A model generated the notes under the pieces. It saw nothing but the letters and a program-made list of their open reading frames with translations. It searched no databases and was not told the origin of the DNA. From positions 310,001 to 374,000 of the forward strand of contig CAVPPW010000013.1 in NCBI GenBank assembly GCA_963707445.1: a DNA stretch of 64,000 bases, given 5' to 3'. The stretch comes from JALORV01 sp963707445. Its GTDB lineage: Bacteria > Pseudomonadota > Gammaproteobacteria > Burkholderiales > Burkholderiaceae_F. Both the position numbers and the translations under genes were made by a program. Shown here in pieces: positions 41,233 to 50,036 of the stretch (position 1 is its first letter; every line of letters starts with the position of its first letter).

Positions 41233-42179
41233 CGTCCCGGCCGGTGGTCGATGTGGCCGTCGGCGTGCTGATCCGCCCTGATGGCCGTTTTCTCCTCGCC
41301 AGCCGGCCAGAGGGCAAACCGTACGCGCACTACTGGGAATTCCCCGGAGGCAAGCTCGAACCGGGCGAGACCGTCGCCACCGCACTGGCGCGTGAACTGC
41401 ACGAGGAACTCGGCGTCGAAATCACGGCCGTGAACCCCTGGGTCGTGCGGGAATTCGAGTACCCCCATGCTCACGTGAGGCTGCATTTCTGCCGCGTCAT
41501 CGACTGGCAGGGGGAACCGCACGCGCGCGAAGGGCAGGCGTTCCGCTTCTGTTCCCTCGACGATCTGCCCGCGGGTCCGCTGCTACCGGCGACCATGCCG
41601 GTGCTGCGCTGGCTCGATCTGGCACCGCACTACGCGATCACGGACGCTGCGGGGATGGGGTTCGCCGAGTTTATGCGCCGACTGGAGCACCAACTCGAGC
41701 GGGGCCTGCGCCTCGTGCTCTTTAGGGAGCCTGACCTGGACAGGCCGCGCGCCGAGCCCATATTCCGCGGAACGCTGGCGCGCGTACGAGCCTGCGGCGG
41801 TCGCCTGCTCGTCAGCAGCCGGCATCCGTCGGAATGGGCTGTCGCGGCCGACGGCGTTCACCTGACCTCACGCGATCTCGCCGCGTGCCCGCGACGGCCG
41901 GACGCGCCATGGGTCTGCGCATCGACGCACGATGCGGCGCAATTGGAGCGTGCCGCCGCGCTGGGCGCTGGACTTCGCGGTGCTCGGTCCGGTGCTCAAG
42001 ACGGCATCGCATCCCGACGAGCCAGGCATTGGCTGGCCCGCCTTCGCGTCGATCGCGGCGCGCACGTCGATACCGGTCTATGCGATCGGGGGCCTGAGTC
42101 CAAAGGATCTCGCGCGAGCGCAGTCGATCGGTGCGCACGGCATCGCGGTCGCAGCGTGCGGCGTGGACGCGGCGATTAA
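41229..42179 (+). CDS. Nudix hydrolase fused to a thiamine-phosphate-synthase-like domain (frameshifted)
   Basis: The N-terminal 130 residues are a MutT-type Nudix domain with the Nudix box GGKLEPGETVATALARELHEELGV (quoted in parts: GGKLEPGE, then RELHEELGV), which removes oxidised nucleotides such as 8-oxo-dGTP. The C-terminal half resembles ThiE: FREPDLDRP, LLVSSRHPSEWAVAADGVHLTS, then a break near 41960, then LDFAVLGPVLKTASHP and VYAIGGLSPKDLARAQSIGAHGIA. Such MutT/ThiE fusions are known in Proteobacteria; whether the second domain is catalytic is unclear. The shifted frame has no stop until 42534, so the stop at 42177-42179 assumes a second indel. A mutT-like role is the safer call. Confidence 0.8.
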   Translation: MTSRPVVDVAVGVLIRPDGRFLLASRPEGKPYAHYWEFPGGKLEPGETVATALARELHEELGVEITAVNPWVVREFEYPHAHVRLHFCRVIDWQGEPHAREGQAFRFCSLDDLPAGPLLPATMPVLRWLDLAPHYAITDAAGMGFAEFMRRLEHQLERGLRLVLFREPDLDRPRAEPIFRGTLARVRACGGRLLVSSRHPSEWAVAADGVHLTSRDLAACPRRPDAPWVCASTHDAAQLERAAALGAGLRGARSGAQDGIASRRARHWLARLRVDRGAHVDTGLCDRGPESKGSRASAVDRCARHRGRSVRRGRGD

Positions 42180-42209
42180 AGGGACGGTTCGATTCGGAGT
42201 CGGCCTCGC

Positions 42210-42379
42210 CTACTTCGGCCGCATTACCGTCAATGGCGTATCGATCCGGGCCCATGCGCCGAGATCGATCAGCTTGCAGCGCTCGGAGCGGAACGGCCGG
42301 TATCGGTTCTGCGGCGACCAGGGCACGGGTGCGCGGTGCAGGTCCGACAGGGGACCGTGGCGACCGTGTCAGAAGGCAC
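42210..42379 (-). CDS. yacG: DNA gyrase inhibitor YacG-like zinc protein (frameshifted, one Cys replaced)
   Basis: YacG is a small four-cysteine zinc protein that binds gyrase. The minus strand reads SDTVATVPCRTC, breaks near 42328-42335, then continues PVPWSPQNRYRPFRSERCKLIDLGAWA and stops at 42210. The family normally has CxxC...FCSERCK; here the third cysteine codon reads CGC (Arg) instead of TGC. This could be a base-call error or loss of a zinc ligand. The proposed GTG start at 42379 overlaps the zapD stop by 11 nt. About 56 residues. Confidence 0.65.
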
Positions 42380-43139
42380 AGAGCGCCAGATCGAATGGAA
42401 TGTCGCGATCGACCGAGCGTGGCTTGAGATCGCGATCCTGCGTCGTGAACCGGATCCACAGCATGTACTTATTGGCGCTGATCTCCGGAATCGCTGCCAG
42501 CGAGCCGTCCACGCGGACCTGCAGCAGCGCATAGGTTCGTCCCTGCAGCATCTGCTGAAACGAGCCCTGCGCGGCGGTCTGCCGGCTCCGATGCGCCGTT
42601 TCGCGCAGCAGCTTGAGCACGATTCCGAGCGCGGAATGGAACTGGATCATCGGCTGCACCCACGACTGCAGATCGCGGAGTCGGGTGTCGACGTCACGCG
42701 TGAGCCAAGCGTGGTAGGAGGGCAGGTCGAACTCGCAGGTGCCGCCGGGAATGATCGCCCGACTGCGTATGCTCATCAGCCACTCGTTGTCGCGGATATG
42801 CTGCCCCGCCTTGCCCGTGGTCGCATTCAGCGCCTGCTGTGCCTGATCGATGTCGGCGAGAACGCCGGCCAACGCTGACTCGGACACCTGCGGGTTGTTT
42901 CGCAGCGCATTGAGGGTCTGCTTGTGTCGCTCCAGCTCCTGCAACAGATCGGACTTCAGATCGGCCCGGGACGTGACTTCGAGGATCTCGAACAGCGTCA
43001 GCAGCGCCGTGTGATGGCAATACGGGTGCTGCTGCCCGCAGAAGAAGAGCAACTTGTCGAAGAGGTCTTCGATCCGGAGCAGCGTGCGGATACGCTCGCT
43101 GAATGGATACTCGTACAGGACCTGGTCGTCGATCGACAT
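42369..43139 (-). CDS. zapD: Cell division protein ZapD
   Basis: ZapD (DUF1342) cross-links FtsZ filaments. The 256-residue product starts MSIDDQVLYEYPFSERIRTLLRIEDLF, which is the family's usual N terminus, and contains ALLTLFEILEV, DLLQELERHKQ, FDLPSYHAWL and a C-terminal beta-like region with YALLQVRVDG. An ATG 12 codons upstream is possible but adds an unrelated peptide. In many Proteobacteria the order coaE-zapD-yacG is conserved, as here. Confidence 0.93.
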   Translation of the reverse strand: MSIDDQVLYEYPFSERIRTLLRIEDLFDKLLFFCGQQHPYCHHTALLTLFEILEVTSRADLKSDLLQELERHKQTLNALRNNPQVSESALAGVLADIDQAQQALNATTGKAGQHIRDNEWLMSIRSRAIIPGGTCEFDLPSYHAWLTRDVDTRLRDLQSWVQPMIQFHSALGIVLKLLRETAHRSRQTAAQGSFQQMLQGRTYALLQVRVDGSLAAIPEISANKYMLWIRFTTQDRDLKPRSVDRDIPFDLALCAF

Positions 43140-43202
43140 GGACGCAGTGTGCGCGGATGCCTTCGACGATATCACACGCCACTGCGAATGACGTGCATCC
43201 CT

Positions 43203-43811
43203 TTAGGTCGCCGAGTCGAGGTAATGCCGGTGCAGGTGCTCGACGCGCGTGCGCAATTCGTCGAGCGGTGCTTCGTTGAACAGAAGGTCATCGGCCGCCG
43301 CTAGGCGCGCGGCGCGCGTGACCTGTGCGGCAAGAATTCCGAGCGCAGTCGCCCGGTCCATGCCCGGTCTGCGGCAGACACGCTCGATCTGAGTGGACTC
43401 GGTGCAATCGACAACCAGGACCCGCTGTACGCGCGACGCCCATTCGCCGGACTCGACGAGCAGCGGAATCATCAGCACGAGATAGGGAACCGCTGGCGCC
43501 AGCGCCGAGGCTCGCGACTCCGCGGCTGCGCGCACTCGCGGATGCAGCAGCGCTTCGAGCCTTCGGCGCGCGGCCGGATCCGTGAAGATCCGCGCGCGCA
43601 TCCAGGCACGGTCGAGGCCACCGTCTGCAGCAATCGACTCGGGACCGAACGTGGCGCGACACTCCGCGATCGCCGCGCCTCCGGGTCCGATCAGTTCGTG
43701 GACCAGGACGTCAGCGTCGACGACCCCGGCACCGAGTCGCTGCAGCATGTCCGCCACCGTGCTCTTGCCGCTGCCGACGCCACCGGTCAGGCCGATCCGA
43801 AGTCCGGGCAT
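43203..43811 (-). CDS. coaE: Dephospho-CoA kinase
   Basis: CoaE phosphorylates dephospho-CoA in the last step of coenzyme A synthesis. The 202-residue product has the P-loop IGLTGGVGSGKSTVADM, the DADVLVHEL motif, LLHPRVRAA and PLLVESGEW with conserved Leu/Glu residues. The start ATG overlaps the pilD stop by one base (TGATG), so it is translationally coupled to the pilus gene. Confidence 0.95.
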   Translation of the reverse strand: MPGLRIGLTGGVGSGKSTVADMLQRLGAGVVDADVLVHELIGPGGAAIAECRATFGPESIAADGGLDRAWMRARIFTDPAARRRLEALLHPRVRAAAESRASALAPAVPYLVLMIPLLVESGEWASRVQRVLVVDCTESTQIERVCRRPGMDRATALGILAAQVTRAARLAAADDLLFNEAPLDELRTRVEHLHRHYLDSAT

Positions 43812-44653
43812 CAGACAAGCCGAACGATGGGCGGCAGCCGCTCGCCGAACAGCATGACGATGAAGCCGGCGGTCGCCAGATACGGACCGAACGGAATCGG
43901 GATGTCGCGGCCGCGCTGCTTCAGCGCGATCAGTAACAAGCCTACGACGGCACCGACGATCGAAGACAGCAGCAGCACCGGCAGCAGCGCTTGCCAGCCC
44001 ATCCAAGCCCCGAGCGCCGCTAGCAGTTTGAAGTCGCCGTAGCCCATCCCTTCCTTGCCGGTGCTCAGTTTGAAGGCCCAGTAGATTGCCCAGAGCACGG
44101 CATAGCCCGCGACTGCACCAACGACCGCGTCGCGCAGGGTCACGCCGGGCACTAATCCCGACAGATTAGCGAGCAGACCGAGCCAGAGCAGAGGCATCGT
44201 CAAGTCGTCGGGCAAGAGCGTCGTGTCCGCGTCGATGAAGGTCAGAGCCACCAGGATCCAAGTGAAGACGCCGACCGCCAGCGCAGTCCATCCGAAGCCA
44301 AATTTCCATGCCACAAGAGCCGACAGTCCGGCGGTCAACGCTTCGACAATAGGGTAGCGCGGCGATATCCGCGCCGCGCAGTGGGCACACCGGCCCTTGA
44401 GCAGCAGCCACGAGAGCACCGGGATGTTGTCACGCGCACGTATCGGCGTCCCGCATGCTGGGCAGCGGGAGCGCGGCACGACGAGGTTGAAGTGCTCGTC
44501 GTCGCGCGCCGGAAGGCCTTCCAGTTCCGCGCACTGCGCGCGCCACTCGCTTTCCATCATCCGCGGAAGACGGTGGATCACGACGTTCAGGAACGAGCCG
44601 ACCGCCAGACCGACCAGCAGAGCCGCGGGAATGAAGAGCGAAGCGTCGAGCAC
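43811..44653 (-). CDS. pilD: Type IV prepilin peptidase/N-methyltransferase PilD
   Basis: PilD cleaves the leader of prepilins and methylates the new N terminus at the inner membrane. The 280-residue product has about eight membrane helices, the cytoplasmic zinc-binding cysteines CPACGTP and CAHC, and the two aspartate motifs of this aspartic protease family: FIDADTTLLPDDL and GMGYGDFKLLA. It is preceded by pilC and overlaps coaE. Confidence 0.95.
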   Translation of the reverse strand: MLDASLFIPAALLVGLAVGSFLNVVIHRLPRMMESEWRAQCAELEGLPARDDEHFNLVVPRSRCPACGTPIRARDNIPVLSWLLLKGRCAHCAARISPRYPIVEALTAGLSALVAWKFGFGWTALAVGVFTWILVALTFIDADTTLLPDDLTMPLLWLGLLANLSGLVPGVTLRDAVVGAVAGYAVLWAIYWAFKLSTGKEGMGYGDFKLLAALGAWMGWQALLPVLLLSSIVGAVVGLLLIALKQRGRDIPIPFGPYLATAGFIVMLFGERLPPIVRLV

Positions 44654-44660
44654 GAAGAAC

Positions 44661-44680
44661 GACGGGCCCGAGGGCCCGTC
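44661..44680 (-). terminator. Hairpin between pilC and pilD
   Basis: A GACGGGCCC stem pairs with GGGCCCGTC around a two-base turn. Read on the minus strand it is followed by CGTTCTTCGTG, which is only weakly T-rich. It sits in the 39-nt gap after the pilC stop and before pilD, so it may lower pilD expression or protect the pilC mRNA end. Confidence 0.5.
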
Positions 44681-44692
44681 TGCTGGCGCCGC

Positions 44693-45928
44693 TTAAACGA
44701 CCTGGCCGAGCTTGAAGATCGGCAGGTAGATCGCGATCACGATGCCGCCGATGATCACGCCGAGGATCACCATGATCAGCGGCTCGAGCAGGCTGGACAG
44801 CGCGTCGACGGTCTCGTCGACCTCGCGCTCGTAATAGTCAGCGACCTTCGACAGCATCGAGTCGAGCGAGCCGGACTCCTCGCCGATCTGCGTCATCTGC
44901 ACCGCCATGTTCGGAAACACGCCGGTGTTCTGCATCGCCTGGGCCAGGCTGGTACCGACGTTGACCTCGGTCTGCACCGACTTCGTCGCTTCCTTGTAGA
45001 CGTAGTTGCCAGCCGCCGGCCCGACCGAATCGAGCGCCTCGACCAGAGGAACGCCGGCGGCGAACGTCGTTGCCAGCGTCCGGCTCCAGCGAGCGATCGA
45101 CGCCTTCTGCAGCATCTCACCCAGCACCGGCAGCTTGAGCAAAGTCCTATCGACGACGGCCTGTACCTTCGGAGACCGCCGCCACGCCTGCACCAAAAAA
45201 TAGATCCCGCCGAAGAGCAGTCCGAATATGATGTACCAGTACTTGACGAAGAAATCCGACATCGCGATCACGACTAGCGTAGGCGCCGGCAGGTCCGCAC
45301 CGAAGCTCGTGAAGACGTTCTTGAACGACGGGATCACGAAGATCATGATGACCGCGGTAACGAGGATCGCAACCATGATGATCGACACCGGATAGAACAT
45401 CGCCTTCTTGATCTTGCCCTGCAGCGCGATCGTCTTTTCCTGGTACATCGCCAGGCGGTCGAGCAGCGTTTCCAGAATACCTGCCTGCTCGCCAGCCGCG
45501 ACCAGATTGCAGAACAGCGGATCGAAGTACAGCGGGTACTTGCGGAAGGCCTGGTTCAGGCTGGTACCGGTCTCGACATCCATCTTGATGTCGTTCATCA
45601 GGCGCGCCATCGACGGATTGGCATGCCCGCGTCCGACGATGTCGAACGACTGCATCAGCGGCACGCCGGCCTTCAGCATCGTCGAGAGCTGCCTTGTGAA
45701 GAGCGCGAGGTCCTTGCGCGTGATCCTGCGGCCGCGCCTAAACGACTGCTTCTTGATCTTGCTGACCATCACGCCGCGGCGGCGCAGCGACGCGGCGACG
45801 ACCGACTCGCCGCCGGCGCGCATCTCGCCCTTGACCACCCGCCCGTTCTTGTCGCGGCCTTCCCAATGGAAGACCGATTCCTTGACCTCGACGCGCGGCT
45901 TGGTCTTTGCGATCGCTCCGGTGGCCAT
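44693..45928 (-). CDS. pilC: Type IV pilus inner-membrane platform protein PilC
   Basis: PilC is the membrane platform on which pilins are assembled. The 411-residue product has two T2SSF/GspF domains: the first with FTRQLSTMLKAGVPLMQSFDIV and FDPLFCNLVAAGEQAG, the second with WSRTLATTFAAGVPLVEALDSV and MAVQMTQIGEESGSLDSML. Three membrane helices are visible (about 205-225, 250-270 and at the C terminus). It lies between pilB and pilD. Confidence 0.96.
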   Translation of the reverse strand: MATGAIAKTKPRVEVKESVFHWEGRDKNGRVVKGEMRAGGESVVAASLRRRGVMVSKIKKQSFRRGRRITRKDLALFTRQLSTMLKAGVPLMQSFDIVGRGHANPSMARLMNDIKMDVETGTSLNQAFRKYPLYFDPLFCNLVAAGEQAGILETLLDRLAMYQEKTIALQGKIKKAMFYPVSIIMVAILVTAVIMIFVIPSFKNVFTSFGADLPAPTLVVIAMSDFFVKYWYIIFGLLFGGIYFLVQAWRRSPKVQAVVDRTLLKLPVLGEMLQKASIARWSRTLATTFAAGVPLVEALDSVGPAAGNYVYKEATKSVQTEVNVGTSLAQAMQNTGVFPNMAVQMTQIGEESGSLDSMLSKVADYYEREVDETVDALSSLLEPLIMVILGVIIGGIVIAIYLPIFKLGQVV

Positions 45929-45951
45929 GTTCGGTGTGCTCCTGCCCTACG

Positions 45952-47699
45952 TCACTCGTTGGTGCAGCCAAGCACTTCGTCGATCGACGTCATGCCGGCC
46001 TTCGCTTTCATCAGGCCCGACTGGCGCAGGTCACGCACGCCATTTGCGGCCGCCTCTCGGGAAATCTCCGGCGCAGTTGCGCTGCGCAGGATCATGTCCT
46101 GCATCGTTTCGGTGATCGGCATCACCTGGTAGATGCCCACGCGCCCTTTGTAGCCGCTGCCCTTGCACTTTTCGCAGCCGACAGGCTTGTACGGCACCCA
46201 GTTGCCATCGAGGTCCTCACCGCGGAATCCGGCGGTGACCAGTGCGTCCTTCTTAATATCGGCCGGCTGCTTGCAGGTGCAGAGCTTGCGCGCCAGCCGT
46301 TGGGCCGTAATCAGGATCACGCTCGAAGCGACGTTAAATGGCGCCACGCCCATGTTCTGCAGGCGCACCAGGGTTGCAGGCGCGTCGTTCGTGTGCAGCG
46401 TCGACAGCACCATGTGGCCGGTCTGCGCCGCCTTGATTGCGATATCGGCGGTTTCAAGGTCGCGGATCTCGCCGACCATGATCACATCCGGATCCTGCCG
46501 CAGGAACGCACGGAGCGCGTTGGCGAACGTAAGTCCGGCCTTCTCGTTGAGGCTGACCTGGTTGATCCCCGCGATCTGGATTTCGGCCGGATCCTCGGCT
46601 GTCGAGATGTTGATACCTGGCTGGTTGAGGATGTTCAGGCAGGTATACAGCGACACGGTCTTGCCGGAGCCGGTCGGACCGGTCACGAGCACCATCCCAT
46701 AAGGCCGCTGCACGGCGTTCAGCAGCACCACCTTCTGATCGGGTTCGTAGCCGAGCGCATCGACGCCGAGCTTGGCCTGCGACGGATCCAGGATCCGCAT
46801 CACGATTTTCTCGCCGAACATCGTCGGCAGCGTGCTGACGCGGAAATCGATCGCGCGCTGGCCAGACAGCGCGAGCTTCATGCGGCCGTCCTGCGGAACG
46901 CGTTTCTCCGAGATGTCGAGCCGGGAAACAACTTTGATTCGGGTCGACAGCCGCTCCCTGATCGCGAGCGGTGGCTGCGCGATTTCGCGCAGCACACCAT
47001 CGATGCGGAACCGCACGCGGTAGAACTTCTCGTAGGGCTCGAAGTGCAGGTCGGACGCGCCTTCGCCGATCGCGTCGAGCAGCAGCTTCTGCAGGAAGCG
47101 CACGACCGGAGCATCGTCGACGTCGGCCGACGCCGAGTCTTCGGTCGCCTGCTCGGGCGACATCGGTCATCAGATCGTCGAAATTGACGTCGTCGCTGCC
47201 AACCATGTCGTCGAGCTTCTGGTTGACCGACTGCGACTAGCGCCTCGACCAGCCGCAGCAGCTTGTCGTGCTCGACGACGATGACGTCCAGCGACAGCTG
47301 CGTCTGGAACTTGACCTGGTCGAGTGCCGCGAAGTTGGTCGGATCGGATACCGCGATCGCGAGCCGGTTGCCGCGCTTGCGCAGCGCGAGCACGCGCTGC
47401 GTGGCGACCAGCTTCTTGTCGATGATGTCGCGAGGCAGTTGCTCCAGATCGAGCGCCGAGAGGTCGAGGATCGGGTGACCGAAGGTGTCGGCCGCGAATC
47501 GCGCCACGCCACTTGCCGACAGGCCGGTGACGTCGGCCGAGTTGATCAGTTCATCGATGAACTGCGTGTTGGACTGCGCTGCCTTGCGGGCAAAGTTCTC
47601 GGCACGGTCCGGTCGCAGCTTGCCCTGCTGAACGAGAGCACGCGCGAGACCGGTAAGGGCCCCTGCAGCGGCCGCAGGGCCCTGGGTTACTGCAGACAT
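45952..47699 (-). CDS. pilB: Type IV pilus extension ATPase PilB (two frameshifts)
   Basis: PilB powers pilus extension. The first frame gives the T2SSE N domain (GKLRPDRAENFARKAAQ... FGHPILDLSAL). A break near 47235 moves to NQKLDDMVGSDDVNFDDLM. Another near 47163 moves to SPEQATEDSASADVDDAPVVRFL. The rest shows Walker A VTGPTGSGKTVSLYT, an Asp box (STAEDPAEI), Walker B DVIMVGEIRDLETADIA, a His box (LSTLHTNDAPAT) and the zinc tetracysteine (CTCKQP... CEKCKGSGY). Product about 580 residues. Confidence 0.93.
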
Positions 47700-47737
47700 G
47701 GAATGGAGCTGTCCCTGATGGGTCGGATCAGACCCAA

Positions 47738-47743
47738 GTTATA
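47738..47743 (-). promoter_or_regulatory. Candidate -10 element upstream of pilB
   Basis: On the minus strand TATAAC lies 38 bases before the pilB ATG. No convincing -35 hexamer is seen, and no sigma-54 GG-N10-GC signature was found. The short inverted repeat GGGTC...GACCC follows in the leader. Confidence 0.3.
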
Positions 47744-47927
47744 GCGGGCAGGCACTTCTCACGAAGCAAAAAGATACTGCCGATAAGGCCCGGATTTGTA
47801 AAGCTTACGTCCCGCAAACAAGGCAAGCCGAACGAGCAGTGTTCGCGACGCTGCGCGGATGTGGAAACTGCTGAGGATTTGCTGCGACCGCGCAGAGCAA
47901 CCGGCCGGTCAATCGATGTGGGGGAAG

Positions 47928-48004
47928 TGGTCGGGGTGAGAGGATTTGAACCTCCGACTCCTGCGTCCCGAACGCAGTACTCTACCAGGCTGAGCTACAC
48001 CCCG
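47928..48004 (-). tRNA. tRNA-Pro (anticodon CGG)
   Basis: Read on the minus strand, the sequence folds as a 77-nt cloverleaf. The acceptor stem is CGGGGTG/CACCCCG, the D arm contains AGCTCAGCCTGGTAGAG, and the anticodon arm is CTGCG-TTCGGGA-CGCAG with anticodon CGG (reads CCG). The T arm is GGAGGTTCGAATCCTCT-like, and an encoded CCA follows the discriminator A. Confidence 0.95.
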
Positions 48005-48068
48005 ACATTGGTGCGGCGCCTGCGTGCACGTCAATCGCGCCGGCAGCGCGCCGATCACCTTCGGAGTG

Positions 48069-49125
48069 CTATCGATCGCGACCCACCGCGAAAGCGAGCA
48101 AGTCTAACAAAGATTCACCATATACCGACCCCGGCAGAGCCGCGAGCGCAGTTCTCGCGGCCTGCACTTCCTTGGCGGCCAGCTGAGCCGAGTATGCGAT
48201 CGATCCGTTGTCGGTGACGATGCGCGCTATCGCGTCAAAGTCGCCGTGACCATCGCGCACCGCCTGCACGACCAGCTCGCGTTGTTCGGGAGTCGCATTG
48301 CGCAATGCGTGAATCAACGGCAGCGTGACCTTGCCTTCGCGCAGATCATCTCCGAGCCGCTTGCCGATGTCTTCGGTGTGGCCCGAGTAGTCGAGCATGT
48401 CATCGACGATCTGGAACGCCCGGCCCAGTGACGCACCATAGGTGCGCACAACTGTCCTCGGTTCTGCGCGTCGGCGCCGGCGAGCACCGCGGCGATGCGC
48501 GCTCCCGCCTCGAACAGCGTCGCCGTCTTGCGCTCTACGACGCTGAAGTACCTCTCCTCGTTCACCGATGGATCGTGCACGTTCAGCAGTTGCAGCACTT
48601 CGCCCTCGGCGATCCGGTTGGTCGCATCGGCGAGGATGCGCATGACGCGCATGCTTCCGGCGTCGACCATCATCTGGAACGAACGCGAATAGAGGAAATC
48701 GCCGACCAAGTACGCTGGCCGCATTACCGAAGCGCGCATTGGCCGTCGCTCGTCCGCGCCTGCAGGTCGGATTCGTCGACAACGTCGTCGTGTAGCAGCG
48801 TCGCCGTGTGGATGAATTCGATCACGGCGGCAAGCAGGACATGCGCGGTGCCACGGTAGTCGAGTGCGCGGGCGACAAGAAGCAGCACAGCCGGCCGAAG
48901 CCGCTTGCCGCCAGCCCCGACGATGTACTCGGAAATCGAGTTGATCAGCGCGACGTCCGACGCTAGCCGCTCGCGGATCACCGCATCTACGGCCTGCATG
49001 TCGGCCGCAACCGGCGCCAGGACCCGCTTCAGGTCGGGCACGGCGCCGAGCTCACTGGCTGCCACTAATGACGGCTCCGGCGTGGTGCGCTCAAATGGGG
49101 AACTCGGCGTGCGGCTGGGCTCCAT
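48069..49125 (-). CDS. ispB: Octaprenyl diphosphate synthase (two frameshifts)
   Basis: IspB makes the octaprenyl side chain of ubiquinone. Frame 1 holds YIVGAGGKRLRPAVLLL and the first aspartate-rich motif LLHDDVVDESD. A break near 48735 moves to RPAYLVGDFLYSRSFQMMV. Another near 48455 moves to GASLGRAFQIVDDMLDYSG, the second aspartate-rich motif, and KVTLPLIHAL. The joined length is about 350 residues including a 40-residue leader. The start ATG lies six bases from a TATAAT, so the mRNA may be nearly leaderless, or the true start may be further in. Confidence 0.92.
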
Positions 49126-49131
49126 CGAGCC

Positions 49132-49137
49132 ATTATA
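49132..49137 (-). promoter_or_regulatory. -10 element for ispB
   Basis: A perfect TATAAT on the minus strand lies six bases before the ispB ATG. It sits in a 15-bp element CCATTATAGGAGTCG (plus-strand orientation) that recurs almost unchanged upstream of nudH at 52825. No clear -35 hexamer. Confidence 0.5.
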
Positions 49138-49210
49138 GGAGTCGACGCCGCGCGTATCCGCGCGTCGCCTGCCGGCTGCCTTGCGACTATCGCCCCAGCC
49201 TCACGTCGGT

Positions 49211-49240
49211 TTGACGACCTGAGCTGAAAGCGGCGATAAT
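49211..49240 (+). promoter_or_regulatory. Promoter of rplU-rpmA
   Basis: TTGACG at 49211-49216 and GATAAT at 49235-49240 are 18 bp apart, both five of six matches to the sigma-70 consensus. The leader to the rplU ATG is about 115 nt. Confidence 0.65.
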
Positions 49241-49361
49241 TCAAGGCTTTCCTGGGGTCAAGGCTGCAAGGGGCGGCGCGTTCTACCGACGTCGGGCAAC
49301 AGCGGCCAGTGCGAAGAGATTTTGCCGTGCGATGCGTAGTCGCCGGGCAGTGGAGTCAGGT

Positions 49362-49671
49362 ATGTATGCGGTGATCAAGACAGGCGGCAAGCAGTATCGG
49401 GTCGCCACCGGCGATACCGTCAGGGTGGAATCGCTCAGAGGCGGACGTTGGCCAGCAGGTCAAGCTTTCAGAAGTTCTCGCCGTGGTCGACGGCGGCACT
49501 CTGAAAACCGGTTCGCCGCTGCAAGGTGCAGCAGTCATGGCGACGGTCCTTTCGCACGGTCGCGGCGACAAGGTGACGATTTTCAAGATGCAGCGTCGCA
49601 AGCACTTCCAGAAGCACGCAGGCCATCGGCAGAATTTCACCGAACTGCGGATCGAATCGATCGCTGCCTGA
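49362..49671 (+). CDS. rplU: 50S ribosomal protein L21 (frameshifted)
   Basis: L21 binds 23S rRNA in the large subunit. The reading starts MYAVIKTGGKQYRVATGDTV, the universal L21 N terminus. A single-base break near 49440 moves to ADVGQQVKLSEVLAVVDGG, and the end reads KMQRRKHFQKHAGHRQNF, the family's basic C-terminal motif. About 103 residues. An essential protein with both halves intact argues strongly for a sequencing indel. Confidence 0.94.
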
Positions 49672-49707
49672 GGGCGCGCGCTCGACAGGACAAAAGGCGA
49701 GAACACC

Positions 49708-49968
49708 ATGGCACACAAGAAGGCGGGCGGCTCGTCCCGCAACGGTCGTGATTCCCAGGCGAAGCGCCTCGGCGTCAAGGTCTTCGGCGGTCAGGGCATT
49801 GCAGCGGGGGCGATTATCGTGCGCCAGCGCGGAACGCAATTTCACGCCGGCGACAATGTCGGCATGGGCCGCGATCACACGCTCTACGCGACGACCAATG
49901 GTCAGGTCAAGTTTGAAGTCAGCGGCGCACAGAACCGCCGCGTCGTGAGCGTCCTGCCGAAGCACTGA
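49708..49968 (+). CDS. rpmA: 50S ribosomal protein L27
   Basis: L27 reaches into the peptidyl-transferase centre. The 86-residue product reads MAHKKAGGSSRNGRDSQAKR and LGVKVFGGQGIAAGAIIVRQ, both textbook. It lies 36 nt after rplU and is followed by an intrinsic terminator. Confidence 0.97.
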   Translation: MAHKKAGGSSRNGRDSQAKRLGVKVFGGQGIAAGAIIVRQRGTQFHAGDNVGMGRDHTLYATTNGQVKFEVSGAQNRRVVSVLPKH

Positions 49969-49994
49969 CCTCTCGGACGGCGCTCGGGTTCAAG

Positions 49995-50023
49995 AGGCCC
50001 TGCCGTCCGGCAGGGCCTTTTTT
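49995..50023 (+). terminator. Rho-independent terminator after rpmA
   Basis: A 10-bp stem AGGCCCTGCC / GGCAGGGCCT with a GTCC loop is followed by a run of six T (50018-50023). This is the strongest terminator in the window. It lies just upstream of obgE, which may therefore need its own promoter or partial read-through. Confidence 0.93.
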
Positions 50024-50036
50024 CATTGGTGAAGCC

